Positions 24,197 to 57,959 of a DNA stretch of 64,000 nucleotides are shown one piece after another. The stretch spans positions 2,269,601 to 2,333,600 of the forward strand of contig CM119269.1 in assembly GCA_051294375.1 (NCBI GenBank). The letters run 5' to 3'. The stretch's first letter is position 1, and every line of letters starts with the position of its first letter. Below the pieces are notes generated by a model that was not told the DNA's origin, did no database searches, and saw only the letters and a list, made by a program, of their open reading frames with translations. The position numbers were made by a program, and so were the translations under genes. This stretch comes from Paraspadella gotoi. Taxonomy: Eukaryota; Chaetognatha.

Positions 24197-26154
24197 GTAA
24201 CTACTACATTTTAAAATAAAAGTATTAGTTTGAAGTGTTTTTTTAGTTTTATCAAAATTTACATTGTAAACTTATGTGAAGGCAAACTAATTTTGAGAAA
24301 CGCATACTCTACATTCCGACACTGCATGTGCATAAAATTGCACTTTTTTCACCCGAAAGTCGCATCGAAAAATTCCGAAAAAAATATAATTAATTCAACT
24401 AAAATATTTTCCTCTCGTTTGGTTTGCATATTGATTTACAGTATTGTCACCTTAGTTACAGATTGTAACTAAGTTAAACTTTTCTTTTCTTTGGTCGTAT
24501 AATTAGTGTAGTGTTTGGACGACTATATATATAAGTATATAAGTCACGTTTTCGTGTATCTGCCTTTTTCCCTTTGTACTCGATTTTTTTTCTAAAAAAA
24601 AAAAATCGATGCATAAATTCAACTAACAAATTTAGCAAGATAACAAAAATTGAGTTGCTAACGATTTGGTCTGTGATGTCAATACCAAAACCGAAGTCGT
24701 TATTTCCAACGATTTTATTCCAAAAAAAAAAATCCTCAAGTATAAAAACGGAATTATGCGTTTAAGAACCTTATTTAAAAAAAAAAAATTGATACCCAAA
24801 ACGTCGCCATTGTGGCCGGTGTTCTAACAAAATGTATCGTTGAGCTTAAGCTTTCTTTGTTAACATAATTGTTTATCGTTGATCCCAAGTGTCGCAATGT
24901 TAACGAGTCATTTAACGAGTCATTGGTTTTAACCTTCGACATTTATATTGTCAGACTAACAATTTCATCGTCCAAAACGTGTTTTTGGTCTGCGATAACA
25001 ACAAAATAATAAATTTTAAAGAAAAGAATCATAGATTTTAGCAACATTAAAAACGTGTTTATCGTGGCAAGGTCGTCCGTCGAACCGTATTAATCGATAT
25101 AACTAAAAAAACAAAAAAACAAACAGAATTAACCTCACTATTCCCTATTTTTATGCAGAAATCTTGATGAAGGTATCGTAAACTATTATAAATAAACTTG
25201 ACGAATGATTAAATAAAGAGTTATATATATATTTAGAATTGACTCGTTTATTGAAAACAAATCGTTTAGCATTTTGCCATTTTTATTTATTGGAGTTGGA
25301 GCATTTGTTGTATCTGCATACTGTAATCGAATGGTACCTCGTTATCTATTCCATCCGCAGGCAATAAAAAGGTTAATTACAATTAAAAACGTAAAAGCAC
25401 CGACGTCGGAACAACGGAAATAAAAAAAAAAATAAAAAAAACGACGCATTGAAACAAATCACATCAAAACAAGATCAACGAAAAAAACTGGTCGACTTAA
25501 AAAAGGTAAGTTTGGGTAAAAGTTATAGAATCCCTTCATGAAATGGATTCTAATATCGAAATCACATATGTAAAGTATGTATATACATATGTAGATTGAT
25601 TTTTGATTCGCTTGTCTCGTTGTCGATGGCGCATTGTGGTATCGGACTTTTGGGACATGGTGGGGACTGGGGACTGCGGACTGGGAAGTGGGGACTCCTC
25701 TTAGGAGACGGAGAGCGAATCAATTTGAGATGGCGGCGGAGTTGGAACTGGGACTGAGATGTCAAGGCGAATGTTCAAATCGTTTTGTGGTTGTCGTCGT
25801 CGTCGTCGTCGTCGTCGCAGACTCGAAACGAGTCACTTTCTCTGTCATTGACAGAATGAAAAACGGCGGCTGCGTCTGAATCGGTGATGAGAAATCATTG
25901 TTCACTCTNNNNNNNNNNTCCCTCTTTGGTCTCGAAGCCCAAACCGCTCGTGGGTCCAATAAATCAGCGGATCAAAAAAACATTCCAGTTCTTTTTTTTT
26001 ACTTCCTCTTTTTCCTCCTTCTCCTCCTCTTCCTCTCTTTCATTTCCTTTTTTCTCCGAACATTCCTCGCCCTCCTCATGTTTTTGATACTCCCATTAAA
26101 AGTTTTTTTATTCCCAATTTTATTAATATAAAGTGGGTCCCGAAAAAGAAAGTG

Positions 26155-26231
<77 letters not shown>

Positions 26232-26350
26232 AATTAGATGCGGGGAACATGACCCAAATTAGGTTTGAGGGAAGGCGAAGGTGGATAGAAGAAAAAGAAG
26301 AGAGAGAAAACGAGAGAAAGAAGAGAAAGAGAGACAAAGAGAGAGAGAGA

Positions 26351-26383
<33 letters not shown>

Positions 26384-26388
26384 TGAAG

Positions 26389-26801
26389 TAGACAGTGGCC
26401 ACAGATAGTGTTGTGGAACCGAGAGAGACTGAAGATATCTTTCTCTAGCTTACTCTCCTCTTCTTCCCCGGTCAACCTCAGTCAGACTTGGATCACGAAT
26501 TCAGTTTGATAGATCCGTCTTGCTTGGACTAATTTCCCTCGGTATTTAACCATTTTCCTACGGCATTTTACACTGGCTTTAAACGAATTATTACTGGATT
26601 TTATGACGGATTATTGATGCATTTCTTTAGAATTACACTTCGATTTACTCTATAAGATTCTCTTACATTGTCTTCGAGATAATACTCCATGATATAGAGT
26701 CAGTGATGCCTTGTCGGTGCGGTATTTAGCCGAGCCTTTCCCTGGACCACTGCATATTGATGGAGCGGCGTAGAGAGACGGAACTTCTCTATCAAGTAGA
26801 A
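26389..26801 (+). repeat. direct duplication, copy 1
   Basis: About 410 bases starting ACAGTGGCCACAGATAGT, continuing through AACCTCAGTC and CCGAGCCTTT to AACTTCTCTA. They recur in the same order at 30611-31022, with single-base insertions and deletions scattered throughout. (GA)n arrays flank both copies. Confidence 0.85.
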
Positions 26802-26878
26802 AATGGGATTTTCCATTCGGAAAACAGCATCGCTTCTTCAGGTTGATTCAGTTGATATGAATAACGTCTGAATTGCAG

Positions 26879-29800
26879 ATGGGTCACGGGGCGCCTTTCT
26901 ACAAAAACCGGACGTTAAGCACGGTGAGTCCAATGTGATGTCGGATTGATAAGAATGATTGATTTATTTTGAATTGAATGATTGATCATTCTGATAAATG
27001 GATTGATTTTATTATTTAGAAATTGAATTCGAATTTTTAACATTGATTGGTTTCATTGGATTTGATTGATTTCTATTGAATCACGTCTTTGCAAGAAACA
27101 TTTTCTTCCTCTAAAATTACGAAACAAGATTAAATTTTAAGAATTGAACAGAATAAAAGAAAACGATAACAATGATTATTTCAATGAAATACTAATTGAT
27201 TTATTGAAGTTTAAATTAAAGAGTTACGCTTTTTAATTTATAAACTTTTAATTTTATCAATGATTTGGATTGAATTAAATGGTTTGATTGAATAATTCGA
27301 ATTTAAATTTCTGATTCTTTGATTTTTTTTTGAAATATTTTGAACTTTCCTAAATCCTTTTCATTTTTTTCTTTTCGAGATTCCCTCCAGTGATTTGCAC
27401 GTATTGACAACAAAGGATTGCACGCCTAACGATTAGAAAGGACGCGGTGCAAAACATTGGAAAGTTGATTTAAGCGATACCGGTGAACTGGGCCTTCAAA
27501 AGAAAACCAACCTCGCTTCACGAAACTTTTCAACACCTTCGTGCAAAGCAAAAGATTGCAAAATTGGCGCAAACTCTCTCCCAGATGACACATTCTTCTG
27601 CAAGAGACATTTGGTGAGGCCCAGTCTATTCGGGAGGGACCAACAGCTCCAGAAGAAACGAACGGAAAGTGTGTTGGGAAAGGATGAAAAATGAATTTGG
27701 CTGTCTATTTCCCTCTGTCCAACTCCTCTGACTATTCAGTCACTCTATTCTTTGAAAGATTAGAGCAGATGAATGATGCTTGGACAATATAGTTTGATGA
27801 ACTGAAAGACTGAAAGTTTGGCCAATTGAAAGGAAACCAGGATAAATGATGTAGTGATCAAAAGAGCTGTTCTCTGAGGCTTAATCTGAAAAAAAAGAAA
27901 ATTAATGAAAACTGAAATTAAGCAACTCAGATGAAGAACTCGATCTACAAAAGAAGAACTCGAAAATGAAGAAAGAAAAATTCGGAACTCTTCTCTCTGC
28001 ACCATTCTAAGTGGTGGCGGCGACGAATTAACATCTGAACCACCAATGACCTAATTGCTATTTCTTTCGCCCAAGAAACCCTCAAGTGGTGGGGGTACAG
28101 TTTGTGAATGTTGAAACCCCAGATTCATGGCACTGGGTCGTCTCCACCGAAAAAGAAAAAGGACAATCCTCTTGAAACTGAAAATTCAGGTATGGGTAAG
28201 AAAAAGCATGGTTGCTATCAATTGCAAAGAAAAAACATTATATAGAGAGTTGCATAGCTTTCAAGAAAGTTGATGTCCAAATCAAGAGCATAATGTTGCA
28301 TACAAAGGAAAGGATTGTGTTTAAATGTGTCCAGAAAAGGGCATCTGCAAAAGATTGTCATTCACAACGAAATATGCAAAGCAATGCGGACAAAACATCA
28401 TACCATCTGTCAATGATGTATTTAAGAACATAAACAAGAGAACAAGAAAACGGAAGAAGTGCCATCAAGTGGGGGCTATGGAGTGTGATAGGAAGGAAGA
28501 TAGGGAAATAGTACTTGTGATACGGGTTTCCGATAAGGGACGGATTATAGTTTTATGTGATGTGTGTTTTTTGGACCTTTGGATGAGCTTTCTTAATTGG
28601 GGGTGAATGTCCAATTAACACAAAACACGAATTAGAAAGAAATAAGAAATTTTGATGAGAGGCTCACAATGTAAAGTCATTTCACTAGCAAGAGAAATTT
28701 GTTAGGAACAATTGCCATCTCATACTAGGGGAAGTTGATTGTTCAACTGGTCGACATAACCTAGCCTATTCAACAGACGACTAATGATCAGCGAGCTCAG
28801 GAGGCGGCCGCCCGGTAACGCAGCCATTCTTGGAGGCGGCCGGCGCACGCAGCGATTTCCGCAAATAATCGTTCATAGATTCATAAAAAAGTTAAAAAAA
28901 AAACTAGACTATTGTAAACGAAAAGATTTATTTTTAAGAAGACTCAAATATTGGCCTCATCACTCGTTTAAGAGCAGGAGCGAGCGTTGATTCTTTCTGC
29001 AATCTCTTAGAGGAGGCATGAATCGACGCCAACGCAGCCAAAATTCCCAACTAACCGCCGACGCCAGGGCAATCAGGAGGCGACGCCGGCACGCAGAGCC
29101 TATTTCAGGAGCGGACTACGGCGCAACGCAGCGAATCTGCAGGCGACCGTGTCAAATAATGCTTCAGCAGCCAGAATGGGAACCTTTGCTACGGCGATGC
29201 AATCAATTTTTGGGGTTGCAGCCGTATGAATGAGAGTTCATTTTTGGACATGGCCGGCTTAAATGTCGAATTATTAATATATTGTATGACTAATTGAAGG
29301 TGATGATTAAATTGTGTTTAATTCTATTTCACATAAAATATCTATTTTATTTAATGAAACGCTTGATCTATTGGCCGTAGATTAGGTTGCTTCTAAGTAT
29401 CCATAATTAGTATAAATTAATATAAACAATAAAATAAGAATATTTATATTTTAAAACAAATATTGACTGTTTACAGCTTCAGATTTGAAATTTATTTTAC
29501 TGACATTATCTTCAATGCCATGGCATGGAGACTTTATTTGATAACTCTTCTGTGATGAAACCTTGATGGTTCTTAATGAATTTTGATCCCTTTCGAAACC
29601 CCTTTGAATTATGAAACATGAAACAATTCCTTCATTCTTGAGCAATGAAATTTAATGGATTTTCATCAATATCGTCTGATTGGATTCTTAAATTGAATCT
29701 GAATAACTTTGGACACAGAAGAGGTCATCCACTCTGAAAAGAATGAACAGTAACACCAACCTGACATTGATATTACGAGACTGGATGGATTGAATTTTGC

Positions 29801-31019
29801 TTTGTGCTGACGTCTTCAGAGGTAAGATGTATGAGGCCAAAATGATGATGAATTGAATGTAGGCGAACTTAACTCTAAAAGAGATTTGATTAAATCGTGT
29901 CAAATGAAATAAGGATTAAAGAATTAAAATTGAACATAAAGAAATTAAAATTTTTTATAACTTTGATAATTTTTTGCGTCTTTACCTCCCCTTGCTTTTT
30001 GCTGAGTAATGATCAGCGAAATGGAACGAAAGAATCTAAACAAAAAACGGACAACAGCCAAACGCCCAGCGGGCGTTGGCAAGAATTAATCAGGGGAGTC
30101 ATATTCGAATTTGAATGTTTGAATGACATTGTTAATATTTGTTTTGAATGAGAATGAATGAATGAAACAATATTTAGAAAACAGACTGCTCTTCGTTTCC
30201 CTCTAATCCTTTCTTTTAAGAAACGAATCTGAGTGATGAGCGAACTCTGAGAGAAGACAGCAGCCGGTGCATGATGGTGGTTCAGAACAACAACTCGCCG
30301 GGGCCGTCAGGAGGAACCTTCAGAAACTGGAACAAAAGGAATGGCCACGAATGGACGCCCGAATGTGGAATCATAGCAGGTTCAAAATGAAACAAAGAAG
30401 CAGAATTGAAAATGGGAAAATGGCCTTTTTTAGTTTTTTTCACCAGAATCATGGTTGTTTTTTAGTTTTTTGGTCATCTTTAACTAGTCATTAGATGTTG
30501 AATTTTAGAACCGAGGGAAACTAGATTGATTGAGAACCCGTTTGATTGAGCCACTGGTCGGTGGTGGGCTTTGTGGTCACTTGAAAAGTGGAGGTGGGGG
30601 GTGAAAGTAAAGAACCAGTGGCCACAGATAGTTTTGTGGACCGAGAGAGACTGAGATATCTTTTCTCTAGCTCTCTCCTCTTCTTCCCGGGTCAACCTCA
30701 GTCCAGAACTTTTGGATCACGAATTCAGATTTTGATAGATTCCGCTTGCTTGGACTAATTTCCCTCGGTATTATTAAACCATTTTCCTACGGCATTTTAC
30801 AATCACTGGCTTTAACGAATTATCTACTGATTTTATGACGGATTTTGATAGCATTTCTTTAGAATTACACTTCGATTTACTCAATGATTTCTCTTACATT
30901 GTTCGAGATTTATACTCATGATAATAAGAGTAGTGGATGCCTTGTCGGTTGCGGTATTTAGCCGAGCCTTTCTGGACCAACTGATATACTTGGAGCGCGT
31001 AGAGCAGACGAAACTTCTC

Positions 31020-31058
<39 letters not shown>

Positions 31059-31243
31059 TTAACCCTTTGACTTTGTTTTTCAGACATGGCACCCTTCGCC
31101 CCCTCTTCCACCCCAAGAATCAAAAATCACCGAGGACACGAAACCAGAAAGCGTCGGGTCTCGACCACAACTTTACAATGAATCTTTTCGTGTCCTCGCT
31201 CTCTGTCCAACGAACTCTCTTCATTCTCTCTCCTCCCGACGAA
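26879..31243 (+). CDS. tentative two-exon coding start, product unknown
   Basis: Exon 26879-26923 starts with ATG directly after an ATTGCAG acceptor and codes MGHGAPFYKNRTLST before a GTGAGT donor. A second segment, 31084-31243, follows TTTTTCAG, stays open in the matching phase (TWHPSPPLPPQESKI...) for 53 codons and ends at A|GTAAGA. Splice signals and phase agree, but there is no family match and a gap begins at 31425. It could be an upstream alternative start for sif, but its final phase does not fit sif exon 2. Low confidence. Confidence 0.25.
27450..28620 (+). pseudogene. cysteine-rich open fragments, unidentified
   Basis: A frame at about 27444-27690 encodes CKAKDCKIGANSLPDDTFFC followed by KRHL, a C-x4-C-x14-C-x2-H zinc-knuckle-like spacing. 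A second open stretch near 28325-28606 has MCPEKGICKR and YAKQCG. Stops separate them and no splice sites link them convincingly. They may be parts of a decayed or indel-damaged gene or transposon. No product is claimed. Confidence 0.2.
28620..30600. other. intergenic, no gene recognised
   Basis: GC-richer short repeats (GGAGGCGGCC, GGAGGCGACG, CGCAACGCAGCGA) occur at 28795-29180. The rest is AT-rich with no supported exon. Confidence 0.4.
30611..31022 (+). repeat. direct duplication, copy 2
   Basis: Second copy of the 26389-26801 block, same orientation, many small indels. A (GA)n run (31022-31055) follows. Confidence 0.85.
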
Positions 31244-31390
31244 GTAAGAAACGAAAAGGAGAACAAAGAAAAGAAGGAAAGTAGCGAAAAATTTGAGATA
31301 AGAAAAGTAAAAGGTAAAGAGAACGAAGGAACGAACACGGGACCCGAGGAACGAATGAGAAGCGAACGAGAAACAAAGAAAGGGGAGAGC

Positions 31391-31424
<34 letters not shown>

Positions 31425-31622
31425 NNNNNNNNNNNNNNNNNNNNNNNNNNNNNNNNNNNNNNNNNNNNNNNNNNNNNNNNNNNNNNNNNNNNNNNNNNNN
31501 NNNNNNNNNNNNNNNNNNNNNNNNNNNNNNNNNNNNNNNNNNNNNNNNNNNNNNNNNNNNNNNNNNNNNNNNNNNNNNNNNNNNNNNNNNNNNNNNNNNN
31601 NNNNNNNNNNNNNNNNNNNNNN
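31425..31622. other. assembly gap (198 N)
   Basis: Run of N next to a (GA)n array. The other gaps in the window are 25909-25918, 31921-32102, 35343-36092, 37310-37334, 55211-55235, 62410-62652 and 63295-63319. Three of these are exactly 25 N, a default size rather than a measurement. Confidence 0.99.
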
Positions 31623-31759
31623 AAACAAAACATAATCGTCAAAATCTGAAACGGAATACTACATTAAAAACGCCAGCGCTAAAATAGCAATTGTAGTAAA
31701 TTTAAAGCAGCAACCAGCAAAAAACCACGAAGTGATATAAATTAAACGAAAAAAAAAAA

Positions 31760-52955
<21,196 letters not shown>

Positions 52956-53213
52956 GTGAGGATTAGAGCGGTGGAGAGGGGTGAGGGGGTAGCGGGGGTG
53001 GAAGGGAGCGAAGAGAAAAGGAAAGAGTGGGCACTGGGTAGTAGAGTGATGTGAAAATGATAAAATTTTTCAAAATTAAAATTTAGCATATAAAACATGA
53101 AAATAAAAAATAATAAAATTTCTTTGGTAAATTTATTTTTTAATTTTATACATTAGTGGGCACCAGTAAGCTATATAGTAATAAGTATATAATAGGCTAA
53201 AATTTCAAAATGC

Positions 53214-53480
53214 AAATTTTTAAATTTTAAGATCAGATTTGGATTCCTTGCAAAAAGTTAATATAAGAAAAGAAAATATAATTCTTTTTAAAAAAATCTA
53301 TCATTAAGTTGGTCAAAAATGTAAAAAACTATATTGAAGATGCCGATTTTCAATTTCCGGTTTAAAAATATATTTTTTTTTATAATTTTAACCTACTTAA
53401 TGACTTAATTTTTGAAAAATATTTATATTTTCTTTTATCAACTTTTAATGAGGAATCTGAATCTGTTCTCAAAATAAAAT
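53214..53480. mobile_element. foldback/TIR element, copy 2
   Basis: The left end (AGATCAGATTTGGATTCCTT then GCAAAAAGTTAATATAAG) is inverted at 53420-53480 (reversed: GAACAGATTCAGATTCCTCA then TTAAAAGTTGATAAAAG). It shares ends with 11820-12062 and 63900-64000 and has no coding capacity. Confidence 0.65.
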
Positions 53481-53714
53481 AAAAAACATATTGGATATTT
53501 TGACATTATATAAGAGTAGTACTATATACAAAATAAGCTGACTGGGCTACTATATTTGTAAAAAAAAAACTACAGATTAGTATTCACTAGTATGATTGTT
53601 TTCAATATAACTGCTAAATTTTGATTTCAAACTTTCACTTCACCCTACTGGGTAGGTGATAGCGAATAAGGTTGCACTCGTAACGGTCGTAACGAAATTG
53701 TACGAAAGAGAGAC

Positions 53715-53863
53715 TTACTCGTCCAGTACATGCCGGCGCACGCAATAAAATCCTACGTGCGCATTTACGGGCGCGCGCATGTATGAACGCAGGGGACTGG
53801 AGAAATTCGCGGCATTGCAATAATGGTATTGCCCCTTCGAGTCGGTGAAAGAGCGATTTGGCC
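53715..53863 (-). CDS. possible FGE/sulfatase-modifying-type exon
   Basis: A minus-strand open segment from an ATATTAG acceptor (exon start 53863) to a TAA (53715-53717) that overlaps a GTAAGTCT donor. It reads RSFTDSKGQYHYCNAANFSS and then PLRSYMRAPVNAHVGFYCVR. The R-S-x-x-R-x-P...GF-x-C-x-R pattern resembles the C-terminal end of formylglycine-generating/SUMF-like domains. No other exon of such a domain was found, so this is an orphan fragment or chance. Confidence 0.25.
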
Positions 53864-55872
53864 CTAATATTTTCAAGGTTGATGGGTTCAGCGTTCGAAT
53901 CGGGTAAGGGCGGCGAAGGGTAAAAAAGGTAAGTGTCGAAAGGGGAGACGGATATGATGAGAAGGTGAGGTAAAGCGGAAGAATATTTCTGGAGGTTTGT
54001 TTATTATTAAAGAACAAGGCGGGGAGAGTAGACTCTACTCGAGGGTTGAAAGTTTGAAACGGAGTATTTGATTTGAATTTGAAAGAGATAGAAGCTTCGG
54101 TGAAGGGAGGACATGACGAATGAGAGAAGACGAATGGAAAAATGATATTTGCCTTTTATTTCGAATTATTTCTGATTGGTTTATTATAAAGAATAACGGA
54201 AACCAAGACGAGATCTGATCTCAAAACAAAGAAATATAAAATTGGAAAGTTGCACTCCGCCATCGTGATAGAGTGAAAAAAAGAAAGCAGGGTGTTAAAG
54301 ACCTCTCTCTCTCTCTCTCTCAAAGAGAGCAAGGCGCTCCTCAGGTAGAATTTCGCTTACGCAGCATTGAATGTATCCAAAATGAATGAGGACAAGATGA
54401 GAAAATTAAAAGGGCGGGGATTGAGCTACGGTGAATGCGTCGAGATACAGCTGGAGGAGCAGTGAAATTTTCCGCGCGATGGACGACTGGGTCGTCAATT
54501 ACCAGAGGTTAGCCCGATATCGAGTAAGGCAACCCGAAAGATTCGGAACTGGTAGTTGGTTAAGAAAGAAACGAAGAAAGGAGTTCGCAGTGAGGATACA
54601 TTTTGGGAGAGTGGTCGGTCGAAAGAAAAAGAATCGTAATCCTTTGAAGGTTTTTACTGGTCGGGGGGGGTCTTGGGTTTCCGGTTTACCTTCTCTGTCA
54701 TATTCTTTTACCGTGTTTATCAGAACAACTGGAGTAATAAAACTAACAATGAAGGGGGAAAAATAAATAAAATTCCTTTTACATATTACTTAAATTACAC
54801 ATAGTTTTTGATATAAACTCTAATCACAAATACTAACTCTTTGGTATTTATTTAACTAAGGAATCTTCCATAACTCTTATTTTTCTTTTAAAAAATTTTT
54901 TTTCCCCGAAATTTAAAAAAAAGAAAAAAAAAAAAAAATTGTAACAACTAAAGACAGATGGTCGGGGGAGGTTAATACCCTAAGTACAACACATAATTGT
55001 CCCCCCGCTACCGCCCGTACCGCATTACAACTATCACCAAACTTCCACTTCTTTTTGTTTCACACACCGTTCAGAGCAACTAATAGATTATTTCCACACT
55101 CAACACCAGATGGAGCAGAGAATGGTTGTTGGGGCTTTTAAAGTCACTTAGGCCATACCACATTTCAACATATTCTATTATATTTTGCCGTCCTTCTGGT
55201 GTTTAGCTTGNNNNNNNNNNNNNNNNNNNNNNNNNTTTGATTGTTGGCGCTTGAAGCAGATTTTGGAGGAGTGGGAGAGGACCAGTCGGAAGGCCCAAAT
55301 ATCACGACTCTCTTCTTTCATCTCTTATCAGGGTTATCGCGGAAACTCACGCACGTATATTCAGTTTAGCGTTGATTGGTCTGTAAGGGCAGATGGTTGT
55401 GCGGGAGCGGAACTTGTCGAGATGGTGGATGAGTTGTGAAGGGGAGAAGAATATGAGTCGGTGGGGAGGTGAAGGGGGAGAAAGAAATGTAGTCGTGGGG
55501 ATCGAAAGGCAAAGGAAAAGTTAAGAGAAGATGGCGAGATAGAGGTTTTTATTTGTAAATTAATTTAAGGCCTTTAAACATGGGCATAACAAAATTCTCG
55601 TGGAAGACCTCCGTGACTTTTGAAATAAAGAAGAATTAAAAAAGGTAAAAAAGTGCTATTTTTTTTCAGAATTTTGTATCATTTACTGAAATGACTTAAC
55701 AGAACCCATGTTCCACAAAGTAATCTAAAAAAAAAACTTAAAAAAATTTTTTCACCACGAGTTTCAGCTAGCAGAAAAAAACGAGCGACACCGTCGATAA
55801 TATAATTATTTAATTATATCGGGATTAATTTAATTATATAATTGTTTTTTTCACTAATTTCTCGCTTGTTAG

Positions 55873-55973
55873 CGACGAGAAATTACTCGGGCCGATCGGT
55901 CAACGAAGGCTTGGCGCCGGCGGCGCCCGAGCGACGTCGAGTCGTCGGCCGGCGCCCGTTCGAGGCGCGCTGA
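55873..55973 (+). CDS. candidate alternative terminal exon of sif
   Basis: A GC-rich island follows a good acceptor (CTCGCTTGTTAG). Its first phase matches the end of sif exon 21 (AAG G|). In that phase it reads ATRNYSGRSVNEGLAPAAPE and on to a TGA (55971-55973). If used, the product would stop before PDZ and DH-PH. All three frames are open over most of it because of base composition, so the assignment rests on splice site and phase only. Confidence 0.3.
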
Positions 55974-56509
55974 TAGTTTTTTTTAATTTTTTATTTCTCT
56001 CTGTGACTAATTGATATTCATAAAGTCGTCTGTGTGTGTGTTTATGGACGAAAACAATAGGAAAAAGGTTGAGAAGGCGAAAGAAGTGGCAGACATTTAT
56101 ATGACGACGATAGAAACGACAGATGATATATGTATGATAATGATGACGATGACAATGATGACAATGATGACGATATAAAATGAGAATGTTTACTCTATCA
56201 CTTTCAAAGACGTTGCGAGGCTACAAAAAGATCAAAGCAAACAGAAAAGAAACCAAAAGGAAACTAAAGAAAAGACGACGACCAATGACGATCACCTCGA
56301 CCAATGACGATCAATTACATTACCGTCGACCAAATGACGACCAATGACAACGACGACAATCGTCAACAAACGCCGACGACGACGACGGCTGCCAAAATAC
56401 CTGACGGTTGGGCAAAGAGACTCTAATCGTTTTGTTGGTGTTTTCCATCCCTGGAGGCTGCTCGTCCAAAAAGTTACGATGGTCGCTCCGCCCGCTCCAA
56501 CAAACGCAG

Positions 56510-57830
56510 CTCTGTGTTTGGGGGTAGGGTGAGGGGAGATGGGAGGGAGATGGGAAGGAGAGGAGAGGAGAATAGGAGGGAGAGAAAGGAAGGTGGAAGG
56601 AGAGAGAGGAAGATTAGAGGGAGATGGGAAGGAAAGAGAGGGAGATGGGAGGGAGACAAGAGACTAGGTGGAGGAAGAGAGAGGAGAGGTGGAAAGGAGG
56701 GAGAGAGAGGGAGGTGGGAAGGGAGAGCGGGGGAGATGGGGAAGGAGAGAGACGGAGATTTGGTAAGGGAGGAGGGAGGGAGATGGGAAGTAGAGAGACT
56801 GGAAGATTTTAGAAGGAGACGGAAAGGAGAGAGAGGGAGATGGGAGGAGACCAGAGGGAGAATGGGTTTAGGGAGAGGATCAAGAGGTAGGTTGGGATGG
56901 AAGAGAGAGGTTAAAGATGGGAAGGAGGGAGAGAGAGGGGACATTGGAGGTAGAGAGAGGGAGATTTAAGGAAAGGAAAAAATGAACGGAAGGTAAGACG
57001 GTTAGGAAAGATTAAATGACTAAAAACCTAGTCAATGCAGGGATAGACTTTATAAAGATTCAGGGAGGGTTTTAAGGGTGAGGGATAAACTAAGTCTAGA
57101 AATAAGTGTATAGTGATGAGCAGGAGATGTAAATTATGGTGAGATGGACATAGATGATCCAGAGGAGGGAGAGAAGTAAAAGAAGGTTGAACGAGTGAAT
57201 ATAGCGTGGGAGAGAGGAGAGAGGAGAAAGTAGGAAGAGAGAAGGGATGAGTGATGGACAATTGTATATTGTGAGTGGAAGAGAGTGAGGTGGATTGTAG
57301 GGTAAGGATAGAGGAGAGGGAGATGGCATGATAGTAAAGTGAATAGAGAAGGATAAATGGGATGTGGAAGGAGAGAGCAGCGGATGTGGGAAGGAGAGAG
57401 AGGGAGATCGGAAGCGCGAAAAGGACAGAGGTGGCGAGAAGAGAGAGGATGGTGGAGTAAAGATTAAGTAGCGAGGAACGAAGAGAGAAAGAGAGTAAAG
57501 AGTGTGTAGAAAAAAGTAACCGAGTGAGAGATGATTGGTCAGAGTTGCTAGAGGCAAGAATTTGGGAGGACGAAGAGAGGAGGAGGAAGAGGAAGAGGAA
57601 ATGAGGTGGTTTTGTAATTAAAAATAGGAATATAAACGTCCTTCGTTTTCTAAAAAAATGAGAAGATCTGAGGGAGCGGTTTCGTGGCGAAATTTTTGAA
57701 TGTGATGAGTGGGTGAGGAGAGAAGAGATTGAGAGTGTGATGGGACGGGAGAGAAGGGCCTTACTGAGCAGAGAGATATTGAGAGAGAGATACTGAAGAG
57801 AGAGGGGAGAGAAATGGCTAATAGGAAAAA
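56510..57830. repeat. purine-rich minisatellite
   Basis: Degenerate GGAGAGAGGGAGATGGGAAG units are strongest at 56520-56960 and decay to 57830. They create a 272-codon Ser/Leu-rich frame on the minus strand that is not a gene. Confidence 0.85.
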
Positions 57831-57920
57831 AACCAAAGGCAAACATGTTATGCGCCCGTTAGCTATTTTAATGGTCTCGCCACGCATCCACAAACTCCAG
57901 CCTCTCTCTCATCTCTCTAT

Positions 57921-57959
<39 letters not shown>

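Larger units (their letters stand above)
23325..26878. other. intergenic, mostly featureless
   Basis: Apart from the MITE-like element at 23671-24196, the stretch is AT-rich with no supported exon. A G-rich patch of GGGGACT-type repeats occurs at 25655-25700, (GTC)n at 25795-25818, ten N at 25909-25918, and (GA)n arrays at 26160-26230 and 26290-26385. Confidence 0.5.

Noticed and set aside
25634-25879. Plus-strand 81-codon frame near 25.7 kb
   Set aside because: GGGGACT repeats and a (GTC)n run explain it; no splice sites or homology.
57028-57846. 272-codon minus-strand frame
   Set aside because: Ser/Leu/Pro low-complexity translation of a purine-rich minisatellite; no domain, no splice context.
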